Shown: positions 34,945 through 47,567 of the stretch, piece after piece
Layout: each line of letters opens with the position of its first letter
Position numbering within the stretch: the stretch's first letter is position 1
From: Physcia stellaris
Taxonomy: Eukaryota > Ascomycota > Lecanoromycetes > Caliciales > Physciaceae
Length of the DNA stretch: 64,000 nucleotides
Direction: 5' to 3'
NCBI GenBank assembly: GCA_018902385.1
Contig: JABSSW010000002.1
Span: 992,001-1,056,000 of the forward strand
Notes under the pieces: generated by a model
The model's database searches: none
Told to the model about the DNA's origin: nothing
The model's input: only the letters and a program-made list of their open reading frames with translations
Made by a program: the position numbers and the translations under genes

Positions 34945-35770
34945 AACAACGTTATTGAAATTTCGATTTTTTTCGTTTTATTTTGAGAAAATATTGATTT
35001 TTTCTCGAAAAAGTCATTATTTTGAAAAAGTTAAAACATGTTGTTTGTTTGTTTGTTTTGTTCGTTCATTTTTTCTTATTAATCGTTGATCGATTTGAAA
35101 AAATTAAAAGTTGTTGTTGTTGTTTTAATGAATTCGATGTTTCATTTTTTTCGTTCGATCGATCAAAAAAAATTAAATTTGTTATATGTTTTGTTTGTTT
35201 TATTTCATTATGATAAAAATTTATTTTTGTTATAATTTCGTTTTGATTTAACACGATTGATTTACGATATCGTTTCGTTTTTTACTATTTTTGAAATTTT
35301 AATCGTTCGATAAATACAAAAAGAAAAAAACGAATACAATCGTTAAAATGAACGAACAACAAATTAAATAATACAATTTCGAAAAAACATATTATACAAT
35401 CATGCAATATCGTTTCGAAAAACGTATTGTATGAAATCATCACATATTCGATGAAATCACATAATATCGTTTCGAAAAAACGTATTATGCAATCATTACA
35501 TTTCGATTTTGTAAACTAGAAATTCGTTCAAGAAAAAAACAAAAATTCGATCAAGAAAAAAACAAAAACTCGATCAAAAAAAACAAATAATGTTGAAAAT
35601 ATTTGATTTTTTCGCATATTAATCGATTTGATTCTTTGACAAATTTTAATTCAATCAAAAAAATTCGATTTTGCATTCATTGCATCGATACATTTTTTTT
35701 ATCGATTTTTAGATTATTTTTTGTTTGTTTCACATTATTGACATATTTTGTGAATTTTTTACAATCAAAT

Positions 35771-35987
35771 TGTGACGAGCGTACATCGAATTCAACATTT
35801 GACAGAATTAACATCGAGCTAACATCGTTATCTTATCACATCGGATGTTAGGACCGAAATTCGACTTGACGCATTCAAGAAATCAAATCTTCTACATATG
35901 TCTTTGCAAACTTCATGTATTTGCTTTTCATTTCGATATTTTCGTGTAATTATGTAGTAATACTATATCTCTGCATAGCATTTCACA
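35771..35987 (+). repeat. Gypsy 5' LTR
   Basis: 217 bp, TGTGACGAGC to TTTCACA. Differs from the 3' LTR at about 18 sites. All fit CpT or CpC transitions, some in one LTR and some in the other, so both copies were hit separately. Confidence 0.93.
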
Positions 35988-36516
35988 TTATATCGAAATC
36001 AATTTCTTTTTTATGCTCGTTCATGATACGCGAGCATTCAAATAAACAAAACTTTTTACAGTTAAATTCAGTGAACGAATAAAAGCATAATAGACTCAAT
36101 CTGATCTTGATCATTCAACGAGAACAACGAAACATAATAGACTCGTTGTGAATTGAAAAAAACGAAACATAATAGATTCGTTTGCTTTGCCTTAAAGAAC
36201 GCTCAAAACAGACGAATTCACGCGATAATCTCGATTCACAATACAACAAATTTTCTTTTTTATCATTTTTGACGAAACATTCGTGCTTGAAAATCAAAAA
36301 ATTATCAAATCAAATTATCAGAAAACACATCAACAAACAAACATTTTTATTCAACATTCATTTGCTTCATCATAAACAAACATTTAAAAACTTCACTCAA
36401 CATCACATCGAATCTGTCATTTTGAGTGAAATTCAATCATCAAGATTTATTTAAATCATTGTTTTGTTCATTTTTTCTTTTTCTTTTCAACAATTATTCG
36501 ATCTCAGTTCACAGTC

Positions 36517-37914
36517 ATGATTTCTTCAAGTTTTCTTTTCGAAATCAATCTGGAAAATCGATTACTGTTTAACGAAGTCACACAATTGAACGTGTATGTT
36601 TTTGATCGAATAATCACAAATTTCGAGCAGCATATCATCGATATTTTTTTTGCCTTAAACTCTAATCAAGATGACGATGAGTTTGATGAAAATGAATCGC
36701 TCAAAATCGTTAATTCGATAGATATTTTTTCGAAACAACAATTTCAATCAATGATCGTCAATCATTTCGACGAGTTATGAATTATCTTCGAAATTTTTCG
36801 ACGAGATCGAAATCGAAAAGTGATCGTCATTCGAGTCTGAAATTTTCAAATGAAAAACATGAAGATCAAAATTTCGAATCATAACAAGAAAAAATATGAA
36901 ATCAACGAAATTTTGCGTGTCGTCAAAGTCGAAATTTTTGCTGCTCAAATTCAATGTAATGAACTTTTCAAAATTCAACGTGTTCGTGAAAATAAAAATA
37001 AACAACGAAAAAAAATTGTTAAATTATCAGAATCTGAAAAATCTTTTAACTTCGAAAAAAAATCTCGTTCTGAATCTAAGAAGCGCTCGTTCAAACAATC
37101 TGATTTTTCTGTTGAAAAATTTCGTTCTGATTTTAAAACACGTTCGTTTCGACATTTTGACTTTTCTATTTTCTTTGAACATAAGAATTTCAATACGTTC
37201 GAATACATTCGCTACGATATCTGAAAGAATAAATGCATTGATAAATTGAAAATCAATTCCGACTGATACGTCGATAAATTCAAAAAGATTTCTGCGATTA
37301 TTGATTGAACAAAAAAAAAATTTGCGAAATATATCGATATTCGACGTGAAATTAAACGCAATTTTTTCGAATCAACTGATCAGATTTTCAAGTTCTTGAA
37401 CGACATTTATATCGATGCTGATTATTTTCGAAACGTTCGTCGTCAATACGATGATTTGAAAATGAAATTCATTGAATTTTTCAGCGAATTCTATTTCGAA
37501 TTTCTTCTTTTAATCAATCAACTGTTCAAAAAAAATGAAAAAAACAAAATTCACGATTTCGAAAAAAAAATCACAACGAAATTTCAACATGTCGACGTTG
37601 TTCTGAACGATTATGAAACTTTTGACGATTATTTTCGTAAATTTCAGATCATGAATAACAAGCATCGTCGCATCAAGAACAACGATGCTAAAATCAACAT
37701 CTTTTTCACTAAAAACAGGTCATCGATCAGTCAGCTAAATTCTCGAGTTCGTCGCAATGAAAGCAGTACATAAAAATTTGAAAACTAAATATACAATTTT
37801 CTTAAAAAAAAAAACGTATAAGATTGTCATTGCTCGTTCTAATCTGTCTAAACTGAAAAAAAAATGTCGAAAGTGTGATGAAAAAAATCATTGATGAAAA
37901 AAATGCACTTTTGA
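36517..37914 (+). pseudogene. Gypsy gag relic
   Basis: Broken plus-strand frames (36517-36780, 36850-37224, 37396-37773) precede a zinc knuckle near 37865-37905 reading CRKCDEKNH-stop-KKC, where the stop is a TGA at a probable tryptophan. The capsid-like part includes YIDADYFRNVRRQYDDLKMKF. Assigned by position and knuckle. Confidence 0.65.
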
Positions 37915-38175
37915 CAAATCACTTGATAATTGAATCGACAATCTGATCAAGCAAAAAATGTTTAATTTGCAAATCATTTTCTTGATCAACGATAATTTTT
38001 CAAACATCGACGACGATAATATAAATTTCGATGCTTCAATTACATTCGACGTTGAATCGAAAAATTAACAGTTTTTTCCGAAAACGCGAAAAAGATTATC
38101 AAAATTTGTTCACGAGATTTTCAGCATAACATTTTTAACGAATTTCATTGTAAATTTTTAATTAAAAAGATAAAT

Positions 38176-40863
38176 TTGTCTTCGAATGATAGAAAAATCA
38201 TGATTCATGACTTAATTGATATCGATGTTTCTGAATACGCTTTCATTAATGAAGAAATTGCGCAAAGAATATGTCATAAATTAAAATTAATTTCAATTTC
38301 TCTATCTCGATTTAAAAAAGTTCTTAATTTCGAAGAGACGAAAATCAAATTTATTACTCATCAAATATTGTTCAAAATGACAATACAAAATCATTCAAAA
38401 CTTTTCGTTTCATTGTTCATCATCAAAATAGAACAACATTCGCTGATTTTAAAAAAATCTTGAATGAACAAACATGAAATGATTTTCAATATGATCAACG
38501 ACGAATGCTATTTCATTTCGAATCATTGTGATCACGTTGAAATTTTCTTTTTGCTATCACGTTCGTCTATATTTCAGAAATTATTTAATTCGAACAAGCA
38601 ATCGAATAGAACGTTTTATTTGCTTTTTTCTGAGCGATTTTTAACGTCGTCTTCGTCGACAAACGTTCAGAAATATCAAATACTGCAAAGACGATCAATC
38701 TCGACATCTTTTCGAGTAATTTCTTCTCGCTCTACTGTGAAAGACTCGAAGAAGAACGAACAATCAATAAAAGAATTTTTGAACTCAAACTTCAAATATG
38801 TCATTGAAAAAATAGACAAAAAATATTCACCGAATAGATCGTCCAAAGAGAAACGAAGAACGAAAATCATACGTGAAATTCAAAAATCGAATCTAATTAA
38901 TGTTTCGATAAAAAAATCTGACATTTTCAAGAAATCTGCACGTCGATCTAGTCGACGATCTAAAATCACGATTTCGAGAATTGAAAATGACGAACAAAAT
39001 CTCGATTTTGATATATCATTGAACGTGACGTTTATCGACGCGACGACTTTTCAATCTTTAACAAAATTTAAAAAAAAAAAAGAAAATCAAAATTTTCTCG
39101 TTGACTATGAAGAAATTAAACGAAATTATTGACAACGTCAAAAAAAAATTGATCAAAATAAAAATTGACTCTGATTTGAATTTCAAAAAATTCTTAAAAT
39201 CATGAAAACAATCGTCGGAAAATTGAAACGTAAAATCTTTGAATTTCTTAAACGTTTCGAAAATGTATTCAATTCGAAAGAGACAAACAAACTATTTTCT
39301 CATAAATTTTACGATCACAAAATCGAGTTGATCGAAAATTCGAATCAACTGTCTCGAAACCGAATTTATTTCTTATCGCTCAAGAAACTCGAAGCTTTTC
39401 AAAAATATCTACACGATAATTTTCAAAAAAAATTTATCAATTCAAACAAGACGTTTTATGTCTCGTCTATTTTATTCGTCGTCAAGTCGAATGAACAATT
39501 TCGTCTGTACGTGAATTATCGAAAGCTGAACGTCATAATCAAACGTAATAATTATTTTATCTCGTTGATCGAAAAGACGCTTGTTAAAATTATCGATTGT
39601 AAATTCTTGTTCAAGTTGAATATTATATCGATTTTCAATAAATTCCGAATGAATTCACAAAGCGAAAATTTTATTATCTTCATATGTTCGCTAAACATTT
39701 ACAAATATCATGTATTGTTTTTCGATTTTATCAATGACTCGATCAATTGACAACACTACATGAACGACTTGTTGTTTGAATATATTAATCATTTCTGTCA
39801 AATGTATTTGAATGATATTTTCATTTACAACAAGATTCGAAAACAACATGAACGACATTTCATTCAAGTTTTTCAAAAACTGAAAGAAACTGATCTTCAA
39901 ATCGATATCAAGAAATGCGAGTTCTTTCAGACGAAAATCTCATTTCTAAAAGTCATATTATCGACAGAAAATTTACGCATGAATTTCAAAAAAATGCAAA
40001 ACATCGTCAATTGAATTCGTTCAACATGCATCAAGAAAATGCAAACGTTTGTGAATTTTTGCAATTTCTATCGACGTTTCATCAAAACGTTTTCGAAATT
40101 CGTCAAATTTTTAACTCGAATGATCAAAAAGAAGATTGATTTCGAATGAATCGATTTCGCTAACGAAACATTCGAAGTTCTGAAAAAACAAATAATCGAA
40201 ATTTCAATTTTTCGACATTACGATCGCAATCGTAAGATTATTTTGAAAATCGATTTCTCAAATTGATGCTTAGATGAAATTTTATTCCAATACGACGACG
40301 ACGATGTTTTTCATTCGATGATTTTTTTCAACAAAAAAATGATTTTTGCCGAATGCAATTACGAAATATATGACAAAAAATTTCTGATCATTATTCGATG
40401 TCTGAAACATTGAAGATTCGAGCTCGAAAATATTGACGAATCAGTCGAAATTTACATCGATCACAAAGATTTGAAAATTTTTATGACAAACAAGAAATTC
40501 ACTTCTCGTCAAATACGCTGAATCGAGATTTTAGCGAATTACAACATCAAAATTCAATATCAATTCGAAATCAAAAACGTCAAAGCGAATGTTTTGATTA
40601 AAATGTTTAAATTTCGTCTCGTCGAAGACGACGAACGTGAACTCTATAGAAAGCAAATTTTGTTTTCACTTTTTCGATTGCAATTATGTTCGATTGACGC
40701 TCAAAACGATTTATACGAACGCGTCATGCAAATCAATCGAAAGAATGAAAACTGTATTAGTCATCGTCAGATTTTGATCGATGAGCAGATCATCAACGAA
40801 GAAGTAAATTTGCAAAATTGCTTCGATCGAGACGAAGTTCTCTTTAAAAACGAGAATTTATGA
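38176..40863 (+). pseudogene. Gypsy pol relic: protease, reverse transcriptase, RNase H
   Basis: A single frame of 896 codons has eleven in-frame stops (38461, 39130, 39166, 39172, 39748, 40012, 40147, 40264, 40411, 40519, 40861). All are TGA, none TAA or TAG. Most fall where Gypsy proteins have tryptophan, for example the W of GPASWQHYMN at 39748 and of RHWRPELEG at 40411. The degraded protease active site is near 38210 (LIDIDVSEYAF). Reverse transcriptase shows LYVNYRKLN and QMYLNDIFIY, where the catalytic YLDD is now YLND. RNase H includes EIYIDHKDLKIFM. No frameshift occurs in this part. Confidence 0.9.
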
Positions 40864-42218
40864 GTGTCGAATCAGCTAAATTGATGATTGAAATAATTCG
40901 TGACGTTCACGATCAATTTTCTTGTGCACATTCGAACATGAATCGTATTGAGAAATTCATTAAACGCTATTACTATTGATTTAATATGAGATTATTCATC
41001 AAGCGTTATATTCGTAACTGTCACAAATGTCAGCGATCGAAATTTTCACATGATGATCGTCACGAATTGCTAATTTCATTGCCGATTTCTAGTCAACGAT
41101 GAATTGATATATCGATGAATTTCATAACTGAACTATCTGATTTCAGAGACAATAATGTCATTTGTATTATTATCGATCGTCTAATCAAGAAACGTCACTA
41201 CGTTTTTGCGTGGCCGGTGACGATGGTTTAGCAGTTCAGGTTTGTGTCAAAATACTGCTTCATTATGTATTTCGTATTCATGAATTACTCTCATTCATTA
41301 TTTCAGATCGAGATGATCAGTTCGTAAATCGCGTTTGAAAGACTTTTTGTAAACGGCTAAAAATCAAATGTAAATTGTTCACTGCTTTTCAATTTGAAAT
41401 CGATGATCAAATCGAGCGAACGAATCAAAATATCGAAACTCGATTACGTCTGTATTGCAATTATCGTCAAGACGATTGAATTGATTGAATAAATATCATG
41501 AAATTCGTTGACAACAACGATGTTTCAACAATTATCGAACTCACTTCATTTTTCATTAATAAAAACTATCATTCTCGAATGATCTTTGAATCAAATCTAA
41601 ATGATTACGAAATCACTAAAAAACGTTTGCTGACTAAACAAAACGAATTCATTGCCGAAAAAATGAATCGTATCATCGAATACGTCAAAATCAACGTTGT
41701 CGATGCAAGACAAAAAATAATTGCTCGAATCAACAAATCTCGTTTTTCAATAAGTTTTGAAATAGAAAATTACGTTTGACTAGATCGTCGTCATATTAAA
41801 ACAATTCGTTCGTCAAACAAACTCGATGACAAAAAATTAAATTTCTATAAAATAATCAAGAGACGAAAGTTCGCTTACGAATTGAAGTTACTCAACGACA
41901 TGCATATTCATTCAGTCTTTTATTTCTGATTGTTGAGAAAAGACTCTAAAAACTCGTTGAAGAAACAGCATAATGACTTTTCGAAATCAATGATTGCAAG
42001 TGAAATGCTTGAATGAAAGCTCGATAATATATTGCAATTTCGATATCATTATCATCGATTGCAATATCGTTGCAAATGATCAAATTGAAATTCTCATGAT
42101 CGCACATGATATTACGTCGACGACGACGAATTTCAGAATGTTCAAAACATCGTTGATGTCTTTCACGAGATTAATTCAGAACAGACAAAATTTATTTTAC
42201 GAAACGACTAAATTGTAA
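40864..42218 (+). pseudogene. Gypsy integrase relic
   Basis: The zinc-binding H-H-C-C region (CAHSNMNR ... YIRNCHKCQRSK) and the core are readable with frame changes near 40,895 and 41,215. Stops at conserved tryptophans are again TGA (as in RVWKTFCKRL and DDWIDWI). The C-terminal part 41498-41779 has FFINKNYHSRMIFE, normal for fungal Gypsy integrases. Confidence 0.85.
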
Positions 42219-43154
42219 AGTCTATGATCAGTCAGAAAACGTCAACATGAATCCGTTACAATTCATTGTCAAACTGAAACAAATAATTTCTGTTTCGATT
42301 TTCTGCTTTCATGCTATTTCGCGTTATTTACAGTCAGAATTTACGTCGCTTGAAAAGTTGAATCGTGTCAGAAATATTTTCAGAGACTGTCGTCAAATCT
42401 TACTGAACAATAAGTAGTAATGTAAGATGTCATGCAATGAAATGAGTAAACACAAATTGTCAAAAAAGTTCGAACATCTACGAGTTCGTCAACAAAATTC
42501 TCAACTGTTTACTAATGACACGCGAAGCTATCTGTAAGATTCGTTCAAAATATTTGCTTTTCAGAAAATTTAGTACATGCATATTTCGCTGAATGCAATG
42601 TACGAATCAAACGTCATATATGCGATAACATCAACACGTTAATCGTGATGATAAAAATTCTGTCGATTTGTTCAAATTGTTCGTCTCGCGATATCAATTT
42701 GATATTGCAAAAATTCTCAAGATTGCTGACGCGCTAAATCAAATTCACAATTTCTTACTTACTAATGCTCGTCGAAGTTACTTTTTACGAAACGTATGAA
42801 CTGATTATTTTTCAGAACATTCATTACATTCACATTCTATCGCATGCAATGTACACACGAATTTTCGCATACGCGAAAATATCAAGACATTAAGCATTGT
42901 TACGATGATTTTATTAACATGATCAAATTGTTCATTTCATCGTAAATCGACCTGATGTTTTCACGATTCTTGACGAATCGATTCCGCGAACGAAATCGAT
43001 TTCACAGCATTTCGAATTTATTTTTTCATTTCATCAATCATTCAATTCAACGTCACTCAACGACGCATTCAGATCGCGCAAGACGCTCATCATTAAAAAA
43101 AAAACGAATTCAATTGATCGTTTCGAAACGAAACTGAAAAAGAACGAAAAATAA

Positions 43155-43371
43155 TGTGACGAGCGTACATCGAATTCAACATTTGACAAAATTAACATCG
43201 AATTAACATCGTTATTTTATCACATCGAATGTTAGAATCGAGATTCGACTTGACGCATTCAAGAAATCAAATTTTCTACATATGTCTTTGCAGGTCTCAT
43301 GTATTTGCTTCTCATTTCGATATTTTCGTGTAATTATGTAATAGTATTATATCTCTGCATAGCATCTCACA
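43155..43371 (+). repeat. Gypsy 3' LTR
   Basis: 217 bp, TGTGACGAGC to TCTCACA, followed by CAAAT. See the 5' LTR for the comparison. Confidence 0.93.
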
Positions 43372-43840
43372 CAAATTACATAGATATCGAATCATTGATA
43401 TCGCAAAAAATATTTGAAAATTTTAAAATTTACAATGATATTATCAAAATCATGATAAAATTCGCATTTTTGTCAATATCGCATTATTCAAACAATTGAT
43501 ATTTGTTTCATGATATATCGTTTATCGAATTCTAAATATCAAATTTCATATCGATGTTTAATTTCGTGAAAAAATTCAAAACGTTTTCAATCGTTCGATC
43601 GCACGTTTTACAATTCGACTTTACGTCATATTGAAATCAATAAATTTTCGATTTGTTCGTTTTTGTAATTTTCGCATCGATATATGATTTAATTTTACAG
43701 AATTTACGTTATATCACGTTAAAAAAAACAACGTATCGTTGAAAAAATTTCAAAACACGCATTGTTGAAAAAATTTGCACGAAAATTTCGAATCGATCAA
43801 ATTCGTTAAAATATAAACACAAACGATTGTTGTGAAAAAA

Positions 43841-44038
43841 TGTTGAAAATACAATTTTTGCAAATATGTTGCAATCAATATTCAATTGATATAATTTGAC
43901 GAAAACAAAATTAATAGTTTTTTTGTTGAAATTAATATTTTAACATTCGCACATTTTTTGTGTTCGCATTTCATATATGTTACAAAAATAACGAAATTTA
44001 AAACAATAAAATAATAATTATTTATAATTTTTTCAATA
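43841..44038 (+). repeat. Host family A element 3' LTR (mutated)
   Basis: 198 bp, TGTTGAAAATACA to CAATA. It follows mutated internal sequence that matches the reverse of 29946-30400. Confidence 0.8.
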
Positions 44039-47000
44039 ATTCAAACGAATCGTTATTACATTAAAAACAAAATTTTATTTGTAAATTAACAAATTCGAAA
44101 TTTAAAAATACAAATCGCGCGTAACGTTTATAACGTTATGTTATAATAAAATTTTTTTATAATAAATCATTTTGTAAATTCGTTTCGCGCGAATAATCGA
44201 TCGAAAAAAGTTTTAATCAATTTTGCGTTCGTATTTTTTAAAATCGATAAATTCAATCAATACATAATTCGAATTTTCAAAAAAAAAATCGATTATATTT
44301 TATTTTATTAATTATCAAAATTTTTCAATTCGTGCAATTGTTGCATTGTATACATTGCAAATATCAACGACGTGTAAATTTCGTATTAATATTCAAAATT
44401 GTAAAATAATTCATGCGTTTTTCAACGATGCAAAAATCACGTAAATTGATTTTTTCGTTGTGTTATTGTGTTGTTTCGAACATTTATTTTTCGTTTTTGT
44501 TTGTTTGTTAAATTTTTCATCATAACAAATTTGTTTTTTATTTTTACGCGTTTTTTATCATTTCATCATTTCATTTTTTTGTCATTATATCGTTTTATTG
44601 CGAATCATGATTTTATTCGATCAATTTGTTTTTGTTATTAACGATCGTCGAAATTGTTGTATCGTTAATGCGTCAAATCGCGTTCGTCAATAACAATTCG
44701 CGATGTAAATGAATTTTTATAAAATTATTATTTTGTTTTTTCATTTTGCAAATTCAACGAAAACAACGTTTAAACGATTTTTTAACGATATTATCGATAT
44801 TATTAACAATGTGTTTTTTAAAAAACGCGATAAAAAAACAAAATATCGAAAAAATTCGATTTTCGTTTCACAATCAATTTTTTACAATTTTATTTTTTTT
44901 CAATTTGTTGTTGTACGTTTTCGTCAAAAAATACGACGTTTTGAACGATTAACGAATCGTGTTTTTTTTGTTTTTTAATTTTTATTTCAAGAAAACGATA
45001 ATGACGACGATTTCGATTTATTTTTTTCGCGTTTTTATATTGATTTGTACAATTACGATTTCGATTTCGTTTTTGACGACGAAACGAAAATCATATCATT
45101 ATCACAACAAACGAAAAAACGATCAATTTAACGTCAACGAAATAACGATATACGCAAATCAACGAGAAAAATTAAATTAAATGATCGAATTCGAATTCGA
45201 TTACGTGTTCGAAAATCAAAATCGAAAAATACGCGTGACGATATAAAATTGAATTTTAATTATTTCAATGTTCGAAAATTCGATTTCATATTTATTTCAC
45301 ACATGTTGTCGAAATTGCAAATCGATTAAAACGTTTGTTTTTTTTGCAAAATTTATTGATATTTCGAAAAACGCGATAAGAATTTTAACAAACAATATTG
45401 ACATTATTGTTTCAACGACAAAGTTTCTTTCGACATGATGACATTTGAACGAAATTTTGACGATTATAAGAAATTTTTTGACGATTTCGAAAAGAATCGT
45501 GTACGTCGTCGCGAACGAAAATTCGAAAAGATTTTCGATCGATTCATGTACGAAATGAAAAAATTCGTAAAACAAAAACAAATTAATTTTGTCAACAAAA
45601 CGCGACGCATTCGACGAAATAAAAAATTTTACGAATACATCATATTTTATAACAATGTTTTGTCATTTTGCAATAAAAAAATCAAAATGAATGAAAAAAA
45701 CAACGCGTGAACGATTTTTCGTGCAATGAAAAAAATGTATCATAAATTAAATTTCGTTTTCGTTGATTCAAATGATTATAAACATTTTTGTCAAATATAT
45801 TAAATCGAAAATTTTCAAAAAAAGTTGAAACGTCGTTTGATGCATGACGAGAAATTCGATATTAACGTGTTGTATGTTTTTCAACGTTTAATCAAAAATC
45901 ACAATTCGTACGCGAAAATTTTCAAAAATTGTAATTTACGTTTGAAAAAAAAACGATTTCGAAATTCAAATGACATTGAAACAACATGATTCGAAACGCA
46001 TAATCAAAAATATTCACAACAAATTTATATTTATCGAAATCGTTGAAATTTTCAATATGTTCGATATATTCAATTTTAACAAATTTGTTAAAAAAAATTT
46101 GTTGATTCAAATTACAAACGATAATTTCATTCGTATTTTTTATTGACATTTTTGTTATATGACGTTTCGATATTTTATCATATTTTCGTACGAAAAACAA
46201 AATTGAATGAACAATATATTATTGCAAAATCACGATAACAATATTCGATTGTTTGTTCGAAAATTTGAAATTGTTAAATTTGACGAAATTTTTTTCGTTT
46301 ATGATCATGATTTGAAATACAACATCGACGAAAATTTTAAACGTGAAATTGAAAACGATAAAAAAAACGATGATAATGATGCATCGTGTAAAAAAAAAAA
46401 TCGAAACGAATGATTCAAAAAAAACTTTATCGTTATATGTTTTAAATACGTCGTTTTTTGCATTTTTCGCATCGAAATACGATTTCTATTTCGATTAATT
46501 TTTTTTTACGTAAATTTTGTCAAATGTTTCGTTTTTTGCATATTTGATCGAAAAAAAAAATGCGAAAATCATTTTTTTATTAATCGAATTTTTTACACGT
46601 CAAATCGTGAAATTTTGAATAACGATAAATTGTTATTCGTGTTGTGAATTTCACGAATATGTTTTTGACACGATTCAATGTGTTTTAAAAATTTCATTAC
46701 GATGTAAATTTCACGTACGTTTAACGAATCGATTGATATATCGTGAAAAAATTACGATAAATTAATTCGTTGTTGTTCGATCGTTTTACGTTTTATCGTT
46801 TTGTTTGTTTTTGATATAATTTATACAAAATCGCAAGAAAAAATTCAATTGTTTATTATATTCGAAACGTTTATTGCAACATTTCGTGATAAATGCATTC
46901 GTTAATTGCAAATTTAATGATTTTAATTATTTTCGTTTTAATTAACAAATTTTACGCGTTGATTTTTATGACGACGTTATGAATCGATTGAACAATAATT

Positions 47001-47567
47001 ACGAATTCAACGATATCGAACAAAAAATCATCGTATTGTTTTTCAATCACGTGAAATTTTTTCGATGATTAAAAAACAAAAAACAAAATGTTTTGATTTT
47101 GATACGAAAATATATTAAATTTACGTTTTTTATCATTTTTATTTGCAATTCGAATTGATTTGAATATTTTCGCGATACGAATTTTGACGTATCGATAAAA
47201 AATCGTTTTGAATTAATCAACAAATATTTAAATTGAAATTAAAAAAATTGTTATGTAATTTTATCGAACGTCATGTATTGAAAATCATGAATGCATATAT
47301 TTACGTTATTGAATTTTAAAAACGTGATTTTTTTCATGTTCATATTTTAATAATCGTCGATTCAAAAAACGAAATCATTATTTTCAACGTGAATGTCGTT
47401 GTTCAAATCGTTATTTTTGATAAAATCGAAAACGAAAATTTTTACAATTTGATTGTTAAATACATAATTCATAAAAATTGTAAAAACAATGAAAAAATTT
47501 TTTGTCATAACGAACAAAATCGTTATATCAAAAAATTTTTCAAATCGTTCAAAAAACATACGAATTT
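44039..47567. other. Saturated AT-rich block with one residual coding frame
   Basis: Almost no CpT or CpC remains. A plus-strand frame at 45435-46067 stays open for about 210 codons with three TGA and one TAA. It reads charged, then LYVFQRLIKNHNSYAKIFKNC, which loosely recalls a stretch of Helitron-type proteins; this is weak. Other short frames show no family. No intact gene. Confidence 0.4.

Larger units (their letters stand above)
35771..43371 (+). mobile_element. Full-length Ty3/Gypsy LTR retrotransposon, inactivated
   Basis: 7.6 kb with two 217-bp LTRs (TGTGACGAG to TCACA), flanked by the 5-bp duplication CAAAT (35766-35770 and 43372-43376). The interior has gag with a zinc knuckle, then protease, reverse transcriptase, RNase H and integrase in Gypsy order. 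A purine-rich tract (GAAAAAGAACGAAAAAT) precedes the 3' LTR. It inserted into the host family A element. It is mutated, but less completely than DNA right of 44 kb. Confidence 0.95.
29664..44038 (+). mobile_element. Host LTR element (family A), split by two nested insertions
   Basis: The plus-strand element starts with TGTTGAAAATACA at 29664 and ends CAATA at 44038. Its 5' LTR (29664-29747 + 33320-33427) is split by a minus-strand copy of the same family, and its interior (33428-35770 + 43377-43840) is split by a Gypsy element. Flanks ATTTA and ATTCA agree at four of five positions, a weak target duplication. The last 70 bp of its two LTRs differ more than expected, so the ends could come from different subfamilies. 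It is heavily mutated throughout. Confidence 0.7.
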
